IMG/VR virus record: IMGVR_UViG_3300024273_000474
Location: 1-24,111 of that record
From: a virus
Direction: 5' to 3' (one strand)
Length of the DNA: 24,111 nucleotides
In this document: positions 13,099 to 20,585 of the stretch, piece after piece
How positions within the stretch are numbered: the first letter of the stretch is position 1
Layout: every line of letters begins with the position of its first letter
Notes under the pieces: model-generated
Seen by the model: the letters and a program-made list of their open reading frames with translations, nothing else
Databases searched by the model: none
What the model was told of the DNA's origin: nothing
Program-made: the position numbers and the translations under genes

Positions 13099-13836
13099 TT
13101 AATCTTTATTAATCTTTTTAGCGATATCATCTTTGATCTTGACTGGATATTTCTTGCCTTCAAATTCGAATTCTTTCTTGCCAGCAAGTTTAGCGTCTGC
13201 CGCAGCTGCGGTGAATGCATTGCTTTCTTCTTTTCTTTTTAGAATTCGCTTTACAGCTTCGGCCACTGATAGTGTCTTCTTATCATTTTGTTTTTTATCT
13301 TCCTTAGTGAATCTTCTTTTCTTTTCTTGACTTAATGCCTTCATCACAGTTTTAGAAGTTGATCGGCCGACATTTTTAAAAATTTTAAGAAGCTCATCTA
13401 GCTCTTTATCTGATAGTCTCATATAATCAGATGTTGTGGCTTCAGATTCCATTTCTGGCTTCTCATGTGAATAACCCATTTTCTTCATTTTCATATGATC
13501 TTCTGGCTTTTCAGCCTTATATTCTTTGCCCGTCTTGGGATCATACATCATGTGGGGTTCAAAATCTTTTGATTCATCCATGTTCTTGGCAATCTTATCG
13601 GCCACATCTTTCTTCAACTTGACCTTATATGTCTTATCTCCGAATTTAAAGTCTTTCTTGCCTGCTTTAGCAGCCTGTGCGAGAGCCCCCATAAAGGCAG
13701 GGACATCTTCATCGATTATGTTTTTAGGTATAAATTTTTCTCTTTTCATTATAGTTTTTTGCCCTGGGCTATTCTCTTTGTATTTATAAGATATCTGTTT
13801 TGTACCTATCTCTAAATATTCGTTAAATTGTATCAT
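13099..13836 (-). CDS. Prohead-core-like protein with an internally duplicated domain
   Basis: A 245-aa, Lys-rich protein. Two copies of one module are visible: residues 46-85 (PAFMGALAQAAKAGKKDFKF with F-G-D-K-T-Y-K-V-K-L-K-K-D-V-A-D-K-I) and 207-245 (NAFTAAAADAKLAGKKEFEF with E-G-K-K-Y-P-V-K-I-K-D-D-I-A-K-K-I). Between them lies HMMYDPKTGKEYKAEKPEDH, then MKMKKMGYSHEKPE, a motif I recall from phage structural proteins. The start MIQFNEYLEIG overlaps the upstream stop as ATGA and has an F-x-x-Y-L-E element like capsid-targeting peptides. A second possible start, MKREKFIPKN at 13749, lies 32 bases after a TATAAATA octamer (13781-13788) and would keep both repeats. Probably a scaffold or internal head protein. 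Confidence 0.75.
   Translation of the reverse strand: MIQFNEYLEIGTKQISYKYKENSPGQKTIMKREKFIPKNIIDEDVPAFMGALAQAAKAGKKDFKFGDKTYKVKLKKDVADKIAKNMDESKDFEPHMMYDPKTGKEYKAEKPEDHMKMKKMGYSHEKPEMESEATTSDYMRLSDKELDELLKIFKNVGRSTSKTVMKALSQEKKRRFTKEDKKQNDKKTLSVAEAVKRILKRKEESNAFTAAAADAKLAGKKEFEFEGKKYPVKIKDDIAKKINKD
13781..13788 (-). promoter_or_regulatory. Possible T4-type late promoter inside the 245-aa gene
   Basis: Minus-strand TATAAATA (13788-13781) lies within the first 20 codons of the 245-aa gene and 32 bases before the in-frame ATG at 13749. It could drive a shorter product and the downstream polyprotein. Its location inside coding sequence makes chance occurrence a real alternative. Confidence 0.4.
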
Positions 13837-16190
13837 CCTCCAACCTTTGCTGCTAAATCTTTATCTGCGCCATCCCAAGTACCTTTACTCTTAGTTGCGA
13901 AAGAATTTACTCTTGCATAGCCCCATTGAGTCGCGGTTGTACCAGGGCGATGACCTGTTTTCCAAGCGGCGACACCACGGTCGAAAACTTGTTTAAGAAT
14001 ACCGTATGAGATGCCAGTTTTATCTGCTTTCTTCTGAAGACCTTTCTTTGTATCTTCATCAATCGGTATTGGTTCTAGCTTGGCTTTCTTTCTAAGAGCA
14101 TTTAATTTCTTAACAACACCCTTTTGATTCTTCGAACCTGGAACTTCTTTCATGGCTTTACGAAGAAGTTTAATCATTTCGGGGTCCATTGTACCTTCAG
14201 ATTTAGTATATTGACTTTTAATCCAATCTTGGGCAATCTTTGATCTCGGCTGCTGATCAGTAAAATTCTTCATCTTCTTATAAGCATCAGTTGTTGCCTT
14301 TTTCCAATTTGAGCCGATTGAATTATCCACGACGACAAATTCATTTCTGAAGAGTGCTTGGAATTTACCGATATTCTTTTGAACATCTTGCCACATAGAT
14401 GTGACCTCAGCTGACCCGAGGCTTCTTGATCTTTTTGCGTCGCGTTCAATTGCGGTGTCGAGGTCTGTATTAACAAAGATCATTGCTACATCGTAGCCGA
14501 TAGCTTTCAACTGTTCGGATTGGCCTTTGATCTTAGCAAAGTCTTTTCCAGTTCCATCAATGATGAGTCCGAGTCGGCCAGAGATATAAAGTCCCATCTG
14601 TTTAGCAGTGAGGGCTTTTGCGCCTCTTCTTATCTCTTGTCCTTTTGGAGAAAAGATAAATTCAGGTTCCAGTGTGCCTCCAGCTTTAACAATGGCCTTC
14701 TCAAATGCAGGATCAGAATTAACTAGTTTGAGACCAAGGGCACCCAATCCTGTTTGACCCACTGTGAATGATTTACCTGATCCAGGTCCACCCGCGAGGA
14801 ATACGGCTTTAAAGATTGCTGGATCATTTACACCCTCTTCTACATTATCCTCAGTATCTATGATAGGATTTTTATCTTCAACAAGTGTGTAGCCCAACTT
14901 AGGAACATTATTATATCTATCTAGCTCTTGACCGGATGGTGTTTGAATTGATACACCGCCTTTAATCTTTACAATTTTAAGCGAAGAAGCATTTGATCCA
15001 TATTCTTTTTTCAGATGCTTCTTGAGTTCTGACATAGAAAAGTATTCAGTCTTCTCACCAAACATATCTTTGAATTTCTTAGTATGTTGTGACGGTTTTG
15101 TTGTAGCAGATGCATCACCAGGTGCGGGCTTAGTTGATTTCTTCTTAAAGTGTGCGGCTCTTTTCTGTTTTGTAGATTTGGCCATCTCATCACCGTCTGC
15201 ATCTTTTGCAAAATACTTGGCGGGTTGAGAACCTTTTCGATCTTCAATTTCCTTATCTTGTTTTACCTCAATGATTTTATCAAGGAAATATTTCTTATCG
15301 TCAGAGCCGAGAATAAAATTTGTACATCTTTCTACAACAGAGTGCATCTCGCCGCTCATTGTGAGGAATTTGTCACCTACTAGGAAAACATCTTCTGCGA
15401 TATATCTTTCTCTAATATTAGTCTTCTTTAATTCGATGTGTTTGCGAAAACTTGTCATCTCTTTCAATCCCATTCTCTTTCGAAGAAGATTGAAAACCGC
15501 TAATTTGTCGCCATAAGATTTCGGCAAGCCGTTTGCGAATGATTTGAAATCACCTTCGATTGCTGCTGCTCTCATCTTAGAAGCAGACATACCTGAAACA
15601 TCATCTGCATCTGGGTCTCGTTCGCCCGCAGATACAATCGAGATTCCATCTGGAAAATCATAGAAACCGTGGCGGGCTTGGACGCCATTATACTTGGTTA
15701 GTAATTTCTTAAAATCTGAAATTCTATCAGCACCAACAACCATTGTTACTTGTGTATATCCTGCATCATAGAGATAAACCAGAGCATCAATTGCATTCTT
15801 GATCTTATTATCTAGAACAATGTTGCGCCCAAACTTAGGGAATATCTTCCGCATCAATTGAACCTTCTCTTTATATTTAAGGGGGTTCTTTTTCTCATCA
15901 TCTGATTGTGATGCAAAAATTCTATAATCATTACCGATAGCAAGCGAAGCAACCTTGATCAAGAGTTTTTCGTGGCCTGTTGTGGGTGGATTGAATCGTC
16001 CAAAGGTAAATACAGCAGCTTTTATTTTCTCTTCTCTGAATTGCTTAAATCCTTTTATGTTTATAGATTCTAAGGTGCGCTTTCTCTTCTGCGCTTGATA
16101 AGCAAGAATACCGTCGGGATCATAATCTGTCCCAGCCGCGTTGGTGTAATCAACCACCGTTAAGTCTTTAAAGCTATATTTATCTTTCAT
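13833..16190 (-). CDS. Nucleotidyltransferase / P-loop kinase fusion with phage virion modules
   Basis: A 785-aa mosaic protein. Residues 58-240 form a cytidylyltransferase/NMN-adenylyltransferase-type domain: FTFGRFNPPTTGH (61-73, with the T-x-G-H nucleotide site), VVGADR (151-156) and SGMSASKMR (199-207, the S-x-S-x-x-R signature). A linker region includes MTSFRKHIE, YIAED (263-267) and QPAKYFAKDADGDEMAKSTK. Residues 461-640 are a P-loop kinase/zeta-toxin-like domain with Walker A GGPGSGKS (467-474) and I-I-D-G-T-G (543-548). The C-terminus (715-781, including GVAAWKTGHRPGTTATQWGY) matches a phage domain I recall as DUF5824. GFKQFREE (47-54), YIAED and NVEEG (449-453) look like targeting or protease sites, so it may be cleaved into separate enzymes. 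Substrates are unknown; NAD-related nucleotides are one possibility for the first domain. Confidence 0.8.
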   Translation of the reverse strand: MKDKYSFKDLTVVDYTNAAGTDYDPDGILAYQAQKRKRTLESINIKGFKQFREEKIKAAVFTFGRFNPPTTGHEKLLIKVASLAIGNDYRIFASQSDDEKKNPLKYKEKVQLMRKIFPKFGRNIVLDNKIKNAIDALVYLYDAGYTQVTMVVGADRISDFKKLLTKYNGVQARHGFYDFPDGISIVSAGERDPDADDVSGMSASKMRAAAIEGDFKSFANGLPKSYGDKLAVFNLLRKRMGLKEMTSFRKHIELKKTNIRERYIAEDVFLVGDKFLTMSGEMHSVVERCTNFILGSDDKKYFLDKIIEVKQDKEIEDRKGSQPAKYFAKDADGDEMAKSTKQKRAAHFKKKSTKPAPGDASATTKPSQHTKKFKDMFGEKTEYFSMSELKKHLKKEYGSNASSLKIVKIKGGVSIQTPSGQELDRYNNVPKLGYTLVEDKNPIIDTEDNVEEGVNDPAIFKAVFLAGGPGSGKSFTVGQTGLGALGLKLVNSDPAFEKAIVKAGGTLEPEFIFSPKGQEIRRGAKALTAKQMGLYISGRLGLIIDGTGKDFAKIKGQSEQLKAIGYDVAMIFVNTDLDTAIERDAKRSRSLGSAEVTSMWQDVQKNIGKFQALFRNEFVVVDNSIGSNWKKATTDAYKKMKNFTDQQPRSKIAQDWIKSQYTKSEGTMDPEMIKLLRKAMKEVPGSKNQKGVVKKLNALRKKAKLEPIPIDEDTKKGLQKKADKTGISYGILKQVFDRGVAAWKTGHRPGTTATQWGYARVNSFATKSKGTWDGADKDLAAKVGG

Positions 16191-16191
16191 G

Positions 16192-17427
16192 TTATCTTTC
16201 CCATCCTTTAATCACATCTTTACTAAAATTGTTGGTAGAGAATTCAAGTCTATCCACAAGTTTTACTGCACCATTGCTTGTCTTATCAATAGCAACAAAC
16301 CCTTCTGAACCTGTAACCTTGAATCCATTCTTAGTGCGCACAAATGTTTTCATCTGTTTCACCTTATCTAGTTTATTTATAATAATCAGCTTGGCATCTA
16401 CGATGGCGTTTTGGAGTTCAAATACAAGTTCAAGATTCTTTCTATTTTTCGATGAGAAGAAACTCATGAGTTCTTGCTCCTTCTTATCGACTCCTTCTTT
16501 ACCCTTTGGTGATTTTCTTTGTAATCTTTCTTTTTCGAATTTGGCCTTGAACCAAGCGATCAGATCATTGACATGTTTTGTAGGAGATGCTATTCTTTCT
16601 CCTTTACGAACTAGTGTATTATTAAATGTTTCGAATTGTTGTGCAAGAGATTGATTATTTTCAATCTGGCGAAGAGTCGATCCTGCAATCTTCTGAAATA
16701 TCTTTCCAGCATCTGTTAGAGCCGTATTAACCTCTAAGGTATCTGCCGCGGTGAAAGTAGCCTTGCCACTCACATCATTATATTCAGCATCTTGAAACCA
16801 AACAGAGTCGGTCTTATTCAACTTAGTCATATCAACCTTGAATTTGGCAGTCATGTTTTCGAATGAATCGCCTTCGTATGTTGTATGGAAGACCACACCA
16901 ATCTTTGCTTTTGCTATCTGCTTACCGAGATTAGAATCCACAGGAACGGAATAAACAATGGTGTTGGGTTGGAATGTGTAATAAGATTGCCCTTCAATGG
17001 ATTCGTTAGAGACATCTCCAGAGGTAAACATTATGTCACCTTGAATAACACCCTTGATTCCCAATTTCTTTAATTCATTGTATGCGATTATCAATTTGTC
17101 CGCAAGATCACCTGATGTATCAGCCTTGACGTCTGCTTCAGATTTATATACCTTAGGATCTTTATTGAAAATACCTTTCTTAGCAACAAAGAATTTTCCA
17201 TCAGAAGGGTCAATCCCAGCAAAGACGGCTGGTGCACCATCCCATTTAACTGTTACATCATGAGAATTGCTGGCATTACCTGCAAGCATATCTCTTAAAG
17301 ATCGGAGAGCAAAGATGGCTTCTCTAGCCCCTTTAACACCACCATAGATCACACGATCTTCGATGTGTGTCATATGGGTATTCTTGCCCGACTTATTTTC
17401 TAATATATACTGTTTAAATGTTTTCAT
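16192..17427 (-). CDS. Ligase-superfamily nucleotidyltransferase with capsid-targeting-like N-terminus (DUF6267-like)
   Basis: A 411-aa protein. The N-terminus MKTFKQYILENKSGK closely parallels the T4 capsid-targeting peptide MKTYQEFIAEA, with I-L-E as a predicted prohead-protease site. Downstream are motifs of the covalent nucleotidyltransferase (ATP-dependent ligase/capping enzyme) superfamily: motif I K61-W-D-G (VTVKWDGAPAVFAGI), a motif III-like strand VIQGDIMF (127-134), motif IV EGFV (375-378) and motif V KLVD (389-392). A large helical insertion separates III and IV. T-H-I-E-D at 20-24 and D-P-S-D-G-K-F-F-V-A-K-K-G-I-F match a family I recall as DUF6267 in marine phages. Lys61 would be the adenylated residue. 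Whether it joins DNA, RNA or something else is unknown. The ATG overlaps the cupin gene stop (TAATG). Confidence 0.8.
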   Translation of the reverse strand: MKTFKQYILENKSGKNTHMTHIEDRVIYGGVKGAREAIFALRSLRDMLAGNASNSHDVTVKWDGAPAVFAGIDPSDGKFFVAKKGIFNKDPKVYKSEADVKADTSGDLADKLIIAYNELKKLGIKGVIQGDIMFTSGDVSNESIEGQSYYTFQPNTIVYSVPVDSNLGKQIAKAKIGVVFHTTYEGDSFENMTAKFKVDMTKLNKTDSVWFQDAEYNDVSGKATFTAADTLEVNTALTDAGKIFQKIAGSTLRQIENNQSLAQQFETFNNTLVRKGERIASPTKHVNDLIAWFKAKFEKERLQRKSPKGKEGVDKKEQELMSFFSSKNRKNLELVFELQNAIVDAKLIIINKLDKVKQMKTFVRTKNGFKVTGSEGFVAIDKTSNGAVKLVDRLEFSTNNFSKDVIKGWER

Positions 17428-17747
17428 TAAAGTTTTTTCTCAGATTTTGCTTCGGTAAATTCTCTAAATGATTGCATGTATTTTTCTTCGATAGAAATTT
17501 TAAGTGGTGTTGTACCTGATTTATATAGTCTGTGATAATCCATCTTTTTCACCTCGAGAATATCTCCAGCACACATCTCCTTTGGGATTTCATTATCCAT
17601 TTGGAACATCCAACCTTTACCTTCTAAGACAGTAATGGTTCTATTTTCTCTATCACGGTGCCAAACCAATTCATCCGATTCAATGTTAGATTCAAATGTA
17701 CGAATCTTTAGTTTGCCTTCTGTTTTATCTGTGTATGGTTTACTCAT
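17427..17747 (-). CDS. Cupin-fold protein with C-terminal SFREFTEA tail
   Basis: A 106-aa protein when started at MSKPYTDKTEGK (ATG 17747, one base after the upstream stop); a GTG start eight codons earlier is also open. Residues about 28-85 have a cupin-like strand pattern: L-V-W-H-R-D-R-E-N-R-T-I-T-V-L-E-G-K-G-W, then P-K-E-M-C-A-G-D-I-L-E-V, D-Y-H-R-L-Y-K-S-G and L-K-I-S-I-E-E. The G-D and H-R positions suit the second cupin motif. Metal binding is plausible through the two His residues, but the full H-x-H set is absent. The C-terminus MQSFREFTEAKSEKKL resembles the capsid-targeting peptide, here at the wrong end of the protein. Function unknown. Confidence 0.7.
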   Translation of the reverse strand: MSKPYTDKTEGKLKIRTFESNIESDELVWHRDRENRTITVLEGKGWMFQMDNEIPKEMCAGDILEVKKMDYHRLYKSGTTPLKISIEEKYMQSFREFTEAKSEKKL

Positions 17748-17748
17748 A

Positions 17749-18270
17749 TTACCAAAAAAAGTTGCCTCCACCTTTTAAGCCAAGTTCTGATGCATATCGT
17801 GGAAGATTGCAACTCCAGTAACCTGCTTTTGTTTTATCTTTTTTAGCTGCGCAGTTGTGGCGAGCCGCGAATGATTTTCGAGCTTCGGGATCATCGATCT
17901 TAGCCTTAAGACCAGATGTATCACCAAACTGCACCTTGATTACATTACCCTTATCATTTTTTACATAGACATAAAATTTCTTTTTGCCTCCTCTTTTGGG
18001 CTTATTCAAATCAACTTCATCACCTTTATATTCTGCTTCAATCAATGGATGATCAAGTGGAACTTCTTCACCTTCATACATTGCAAGTTTACCTATGTCA
18101 GTCGATAAGAGATATTCATCAAACTCACTCAAGGGTTTATACATCTCTTGTAGTTGTCTAGCATGTTCAAATAACTTATAATAATTATCTGAATGTGGAC
18201 GAAAAATATTCTCCGACAGAGGAATCTGATTCTCTCTGTGAAATCTAAATGCTGCTTCTAATTGACTCAT
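17749..18270 (-). CDS. Conserved phage protein with RHNC...YWSC motif
   Basis: A 173-aa protein. The N-terminal half (MSQLEAAFRFHRENQIPLSE, then N-I-F-R-P-H-S and F-D-E-Y-L-L-S-T-D-I-G) and the C-terminal half (KKFYVYVKNDKGNVIKVQFG, SFAARHNCAAKKDKTKAGYW, then S-C-N-L-P-R-Y-A) are both ones I recall from myoviruses, where they occur fused or alone among structural genes (DUF6321-like C-terminus). Two cysteines (R-H-N-C and Y-W-S-C) could bind metal. The sequence P-L-I-E-A-E-Y is another (L/I)-x-E-type site. I know of no function. Its ATG overlaps the TAA of the preceding 602-aa gene (TAATG), so the two are translationally coupled. Confidence 0.75.
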   Translation of the reverse strand: MSQLEAAFRFHRENQIPLSENIFRPHSDNYYKLFEHARQLQEMYKPLSEFDEYLLSTDIGKLAMYEGEEVPLDHPLIEAEYKGDEVDLNKPKRGGKKKFYVYVKNDKGNVIKVQFGDTSGLKAKIDDPEARKSFAARHNCAAKKDKTKAGYWSCNLPRYASELGLKGGGNFFW

Positions 18271-20078
18271 TATTTTAAGAATTTGATAAATTTATCGTAA
18301 GGTATCTTTTTAGTTCCTTCAAAGTTAAATGAAAATCTACCTGATGCATTTGTACCTGTTCGGAATGCCGTGTAATAAATTTGATTATCTTCAATATCAC
18401 TAACAACATATAAATCAATATTTAGATATTTTTTATCTTGTGTATTGAGTCGGATGCCTGAGATAGGGAATTGAACATCTTTTAATTTAGCCTTTTTCTT
18501 TTCAACATAGTCTGAGGCTGATCCAAGATATTCATATGATTTGCCGCTCGATTTGCCATACACTTTATACATCGGAAGAGATGTTTTACCGAAGTAAACT
18601 TCTTTATGCATATCAATCACGGAACTTAATATCTCATCACTATTTGTTGTGCCGATGATTGATTCGACCGAGGACAATGAATAGGAGTTTGATAATAGTT
18701 TAGCGACAATATCAATGTTGATTTCTTTAGATGTTCTAAAGTTTGTTATCTCTGTACCAGTCTTATAGATAAGATAGTCTTTTGTATTATATAGTTGTAC
18801 AATAGTATTTCTTTTATTTTGAACTTCAGTGACTAGTTTATTTGCATTAGAAATACTGATCTTCTCAAGTTTACTATTAAGATTTCCCGCAGCTTTCTTT
18901 TCAATGAGAAATTTATCACCTTCGATGTATTGCTCCATCATCAGCATGTCTGCTTTATCTAAGCCAAATAATTTCTGGTATTTGGCGAATACAATGTTCT
19001 TTTCTGATTTGGCTGCTTTCTTAAATCTACTAGTTATCTTTAACGCAAAATTTTGTATCGATTTTGCTACTTTTAAATATAACCCTTTTATCTTTTCGGC
19101 GGCTGTCTTAAAAATATCGAACACTCCTTCATTCATCTGAAAAGATTCACTAACGATATCTGTGAAATAATCATCGTATGACGGCAACCCATATTTCTGA
19201 ATGATATATGCTGTTACCTTACCTAACTGGGCCTTGTCTGCGGATTTCTTTAATGAAACTTGAATCAGATTGATCTTACTATTTTTTCCAGTAATAACAC
19301 CATTTTTATCAAATGTGAATGTATCTGTTTTCATCGCCTCAATTGTTTTACCCGCATCGGCAGATGAGATGATCATATCTGCTGTATTAGCCTTAACACC
19401 CGTTATCGCAACATTGTCATTCTGTTCTTCTGCCGCATAATAATCATTGATTCTACCGTGAATAATGTTTGCCTTGAATTTCACAAGAGGCATGAAGTCT
19501 GCCATTCCTGCTATAAGACCAATCATCTCAGCAAAATTCTTTGCTGTCATTGTGTCAAACTTAGAGATAAGATTTGATTTGCCCTTTGAATCCCAGTCTT
19601 GTCCATTACCCAAGATACTTTTTATATTGGCAATAACCTTTGGGCGGTCGGCTGCATCTGCTTCTACATCTTTATAATATACACCAAGTGCTTGAACGGT
19701 TTCAAGTGTGGGAGTATCTTTACCCCAATTAATATCTGAGCCCAATTTTAAACCATTGAAATAGTTATCAACTGCTTTTTCATGCCAAGCAAATGAGCCT
19801 ACTGATTTTCCATCTGGTGCATCGAGAATCTCAAATGCAGCACGGAGTTGTTGAGTATTATCTCCAAAAATTAGAGCATCACTTGGTATATTAGCGGGGT
19901 CTAATTTACTAAAGACGGGGCTCGGGGGTAATTTTAATTTATCTCCTACCTTATTTTCAAAGGCAGAGATTTTATCGGTCTTTAAAGTAAAAAGTGAGCC
20001 TGGTCCATATTTGCCAGCACTCACAGTTGCTTCGACAATTATGTCTGAAATTTCTTTGTAATCTTTAAATGATAGCAT
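18270..20078 (-). CDS. Large virion-type protein with targeting-like N-terminus and possible nuclease core
   Basis: A 602-aa protein of unknown function when started at MLSFKDYKEISDIIVEATVS (ATG 20078); an ATG nine bases upstream (20087) is the alternative. I prefer 20078 because M-x-x-F-x-x-Y then aligns with the targeting peptides of neighbours. I-V-E-A gives a protease-type site. Around residues 229-290 the pattern T-A-D-M-I-I ... N-L-I-Q-V-S-L-K-K-S-A-D-K-A-Q-L-G-K resembles divergent PD-(D/E)XK nuclease cores (Asp234; Lys277), but this is tentative. A second M-N-E-G-V-F-D-I-F-K element at about 315 precedes an amphipathic, Lys-rich region, so it may be another fusion. It is the first gene after the late promoter at 20112-20119. 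Confidence 0.75.
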   Translation of the reverse strand: MLSFKDYKEISDIIVEATVSAGKYGPGSLFTLKTDKISAFENKVGDKLKLPPSPVFSKLDPANIPSDALIFGDNTQQLRAAFEILDAPDGKSVGSFAWHEKAVDNYFNGLKLGSDINWGKDTPTLETVQALGVYYKDVEADAADRPKVIANIKSILGNGQDWDSKGKSNLISKFDTMTAKNFAEMIGLIAGMADFMPLVKFKANIIHGRINDYYAAEEQNDNVAITGVKANTADMIISSADAGKTIEAMKTDTFTFDKNGVITGKNSKINLIQVSLKKSADKAQLGKVTAYIIQKYGLPSYDDYFTDIVSESFQMNEGVFDIFKTAAEKIKGLYLKVAKSIQNFALKITSRFKKAAKSEKNIVFAKYQKLFGLDKADMLMMEQYIEGDKFLIEKKAAGNLNSKLEKISISNANKLVTEVQNKRNTIVQLYNTKDYLIYKTGTEITNFRTSKEINIDIVAKLLSNSYSLSSVESIIGTTNSDEILSSVIDMHKEVYFGKTSLPMYKVYGKSSGKSYEYLGSASDYVEKKKAKLKDVQFPISGIRLNTQDKKYLNIDLYVVSDIEDNQIYYTAFRTGTNASGRFSFNFEGTKKIPYDKFIKFLK

Positions 20079-20110
20079 AGTTCCCATAAAATTAAATGAA
20101 GGTGTTTCAT

Positions 20111-20545
20111 CTATTTATAAGATTTCCATTCTTCATATAACACTTTAGAACGTTTCCATGGCTCTTTTTCCCAAGGCTCTTGAGAAGATTTCCAAGATAT
20201 CATTTTACCTTTCCATCGACTGAAGCCAGCACCTCGGACTAGATCAACTAGTTCACCTCTTGCATACTGTTTCACATGAACCATCTCGTGCGCAAGAGTG
20301 TCCATAATCAGATCGTGTTCGACTGCTGAATCCATTCTTATAGCGAATACTCGAGGTCTATGATTCTTATCTTCCCAAATACAGTCACCATATAGACCTT
20401 CTTTATCTTTTAGACCTCTTTTTAAGGTAATATTGATCTCAATGTTTTTTATCCTAGGTAATAATCTTTTCAAGAAAAAGAGAGTGGCATCTTCGACCTC
20501 TTCTCTGAGTTTCTTTGTCCCACCTATAACATCAATAATTATCAT
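20111..20545 (-). CDS. SprT-like zinc metallopeptidase
   Basis: A 144-aa protein with a zincin motif H-E-M-V-H (86-90; DTLAHEMVHVKQYARGEL), giving two His zinc ligands and the catalytic Glu. The preceding helix and the following W-K-G-K-M, P-W-E-K-E-P-W and LYEEW elements are typical of short SprT-like phage peptidases. Its target is unknown; related cellular proteins (SprT/Spartan) act on DNA-protein crosslinks, which may or may not apply. A perfect-consensus early promoter (20556-20583) lies immediately upstream, so it is expressed apart from the helicase operon, and the predicted leader is only about four bases. Confidence 0.85.
   Translation of the reverse strand: MIIIDVIGGTKKLREEVEDATLFFLKRLLPRIKNIEINITLKRGLKDKEGLYGDCIWEDKNHRPRVFAIRMDSAVEHDLIMDTLAHEMVHVKQYARGELVDLVRGAGFSRWKGKMISWKSSQEPWEKEPWKRSKVLYEEWKSYK
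20112..20119 (-). promoter_or_regulatory. T4-type late promoter opening the virion cluster
   Basis: Minus-strand TATAAATA (20119-20112) is an exact T4 late octamer. It overlaps the stop codon of the metallopeptidase gene (20111-20113) and lies about 30 bases upstream of the 602-aa gene. Its position at the switch from replication genes to virion-type genes supports it. The predicted start is about 20105. Confidence 0.7.
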
Positions 20546-20555
20546 ATATGTATAT

Positions 20556-20583
20556 ATTATATCTGGATTTAGTTATATGTCAA
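20556..20583 (-). promoter_or_regulatory. Sigma-70-type early promoter for metallopeptidase gene
   Basis: Minus-strand TTGACA (20583-20578), 16-bp spacer, TATAAT (20561-20556), then ATATACATAT and the ATG at 20545. Both hexamers are perfect. The leader would be about four bases. The site occupies nearly the entire gap after the helicase stop at 20586. Confidence 0.85.
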
Positions 20584-20585
20584 GG

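Noticed and set aside
13092-13220. Upstream extension of the polyprotein to an ATG at 13220
   Set aside because: It overlaps the second repeat of the preceding protein in another frame and adds a low-complexity basic stretch; the ATG at 13091 sits neatly after the upstream stop codon.
16374-16381. TATAAATA octamer on the minus strand
   Set aside because: Inside the coding region of the ligase-like gene, far from any gene start. In AT-rich DNA one or two chance matches are expected.
16229-16654. Plus-strand open frame of 141 codons
   Set aside because: Antisense to the C-terminal part of the ligase-like gene, whose motifs IV and V fall in the same region. No independent support.
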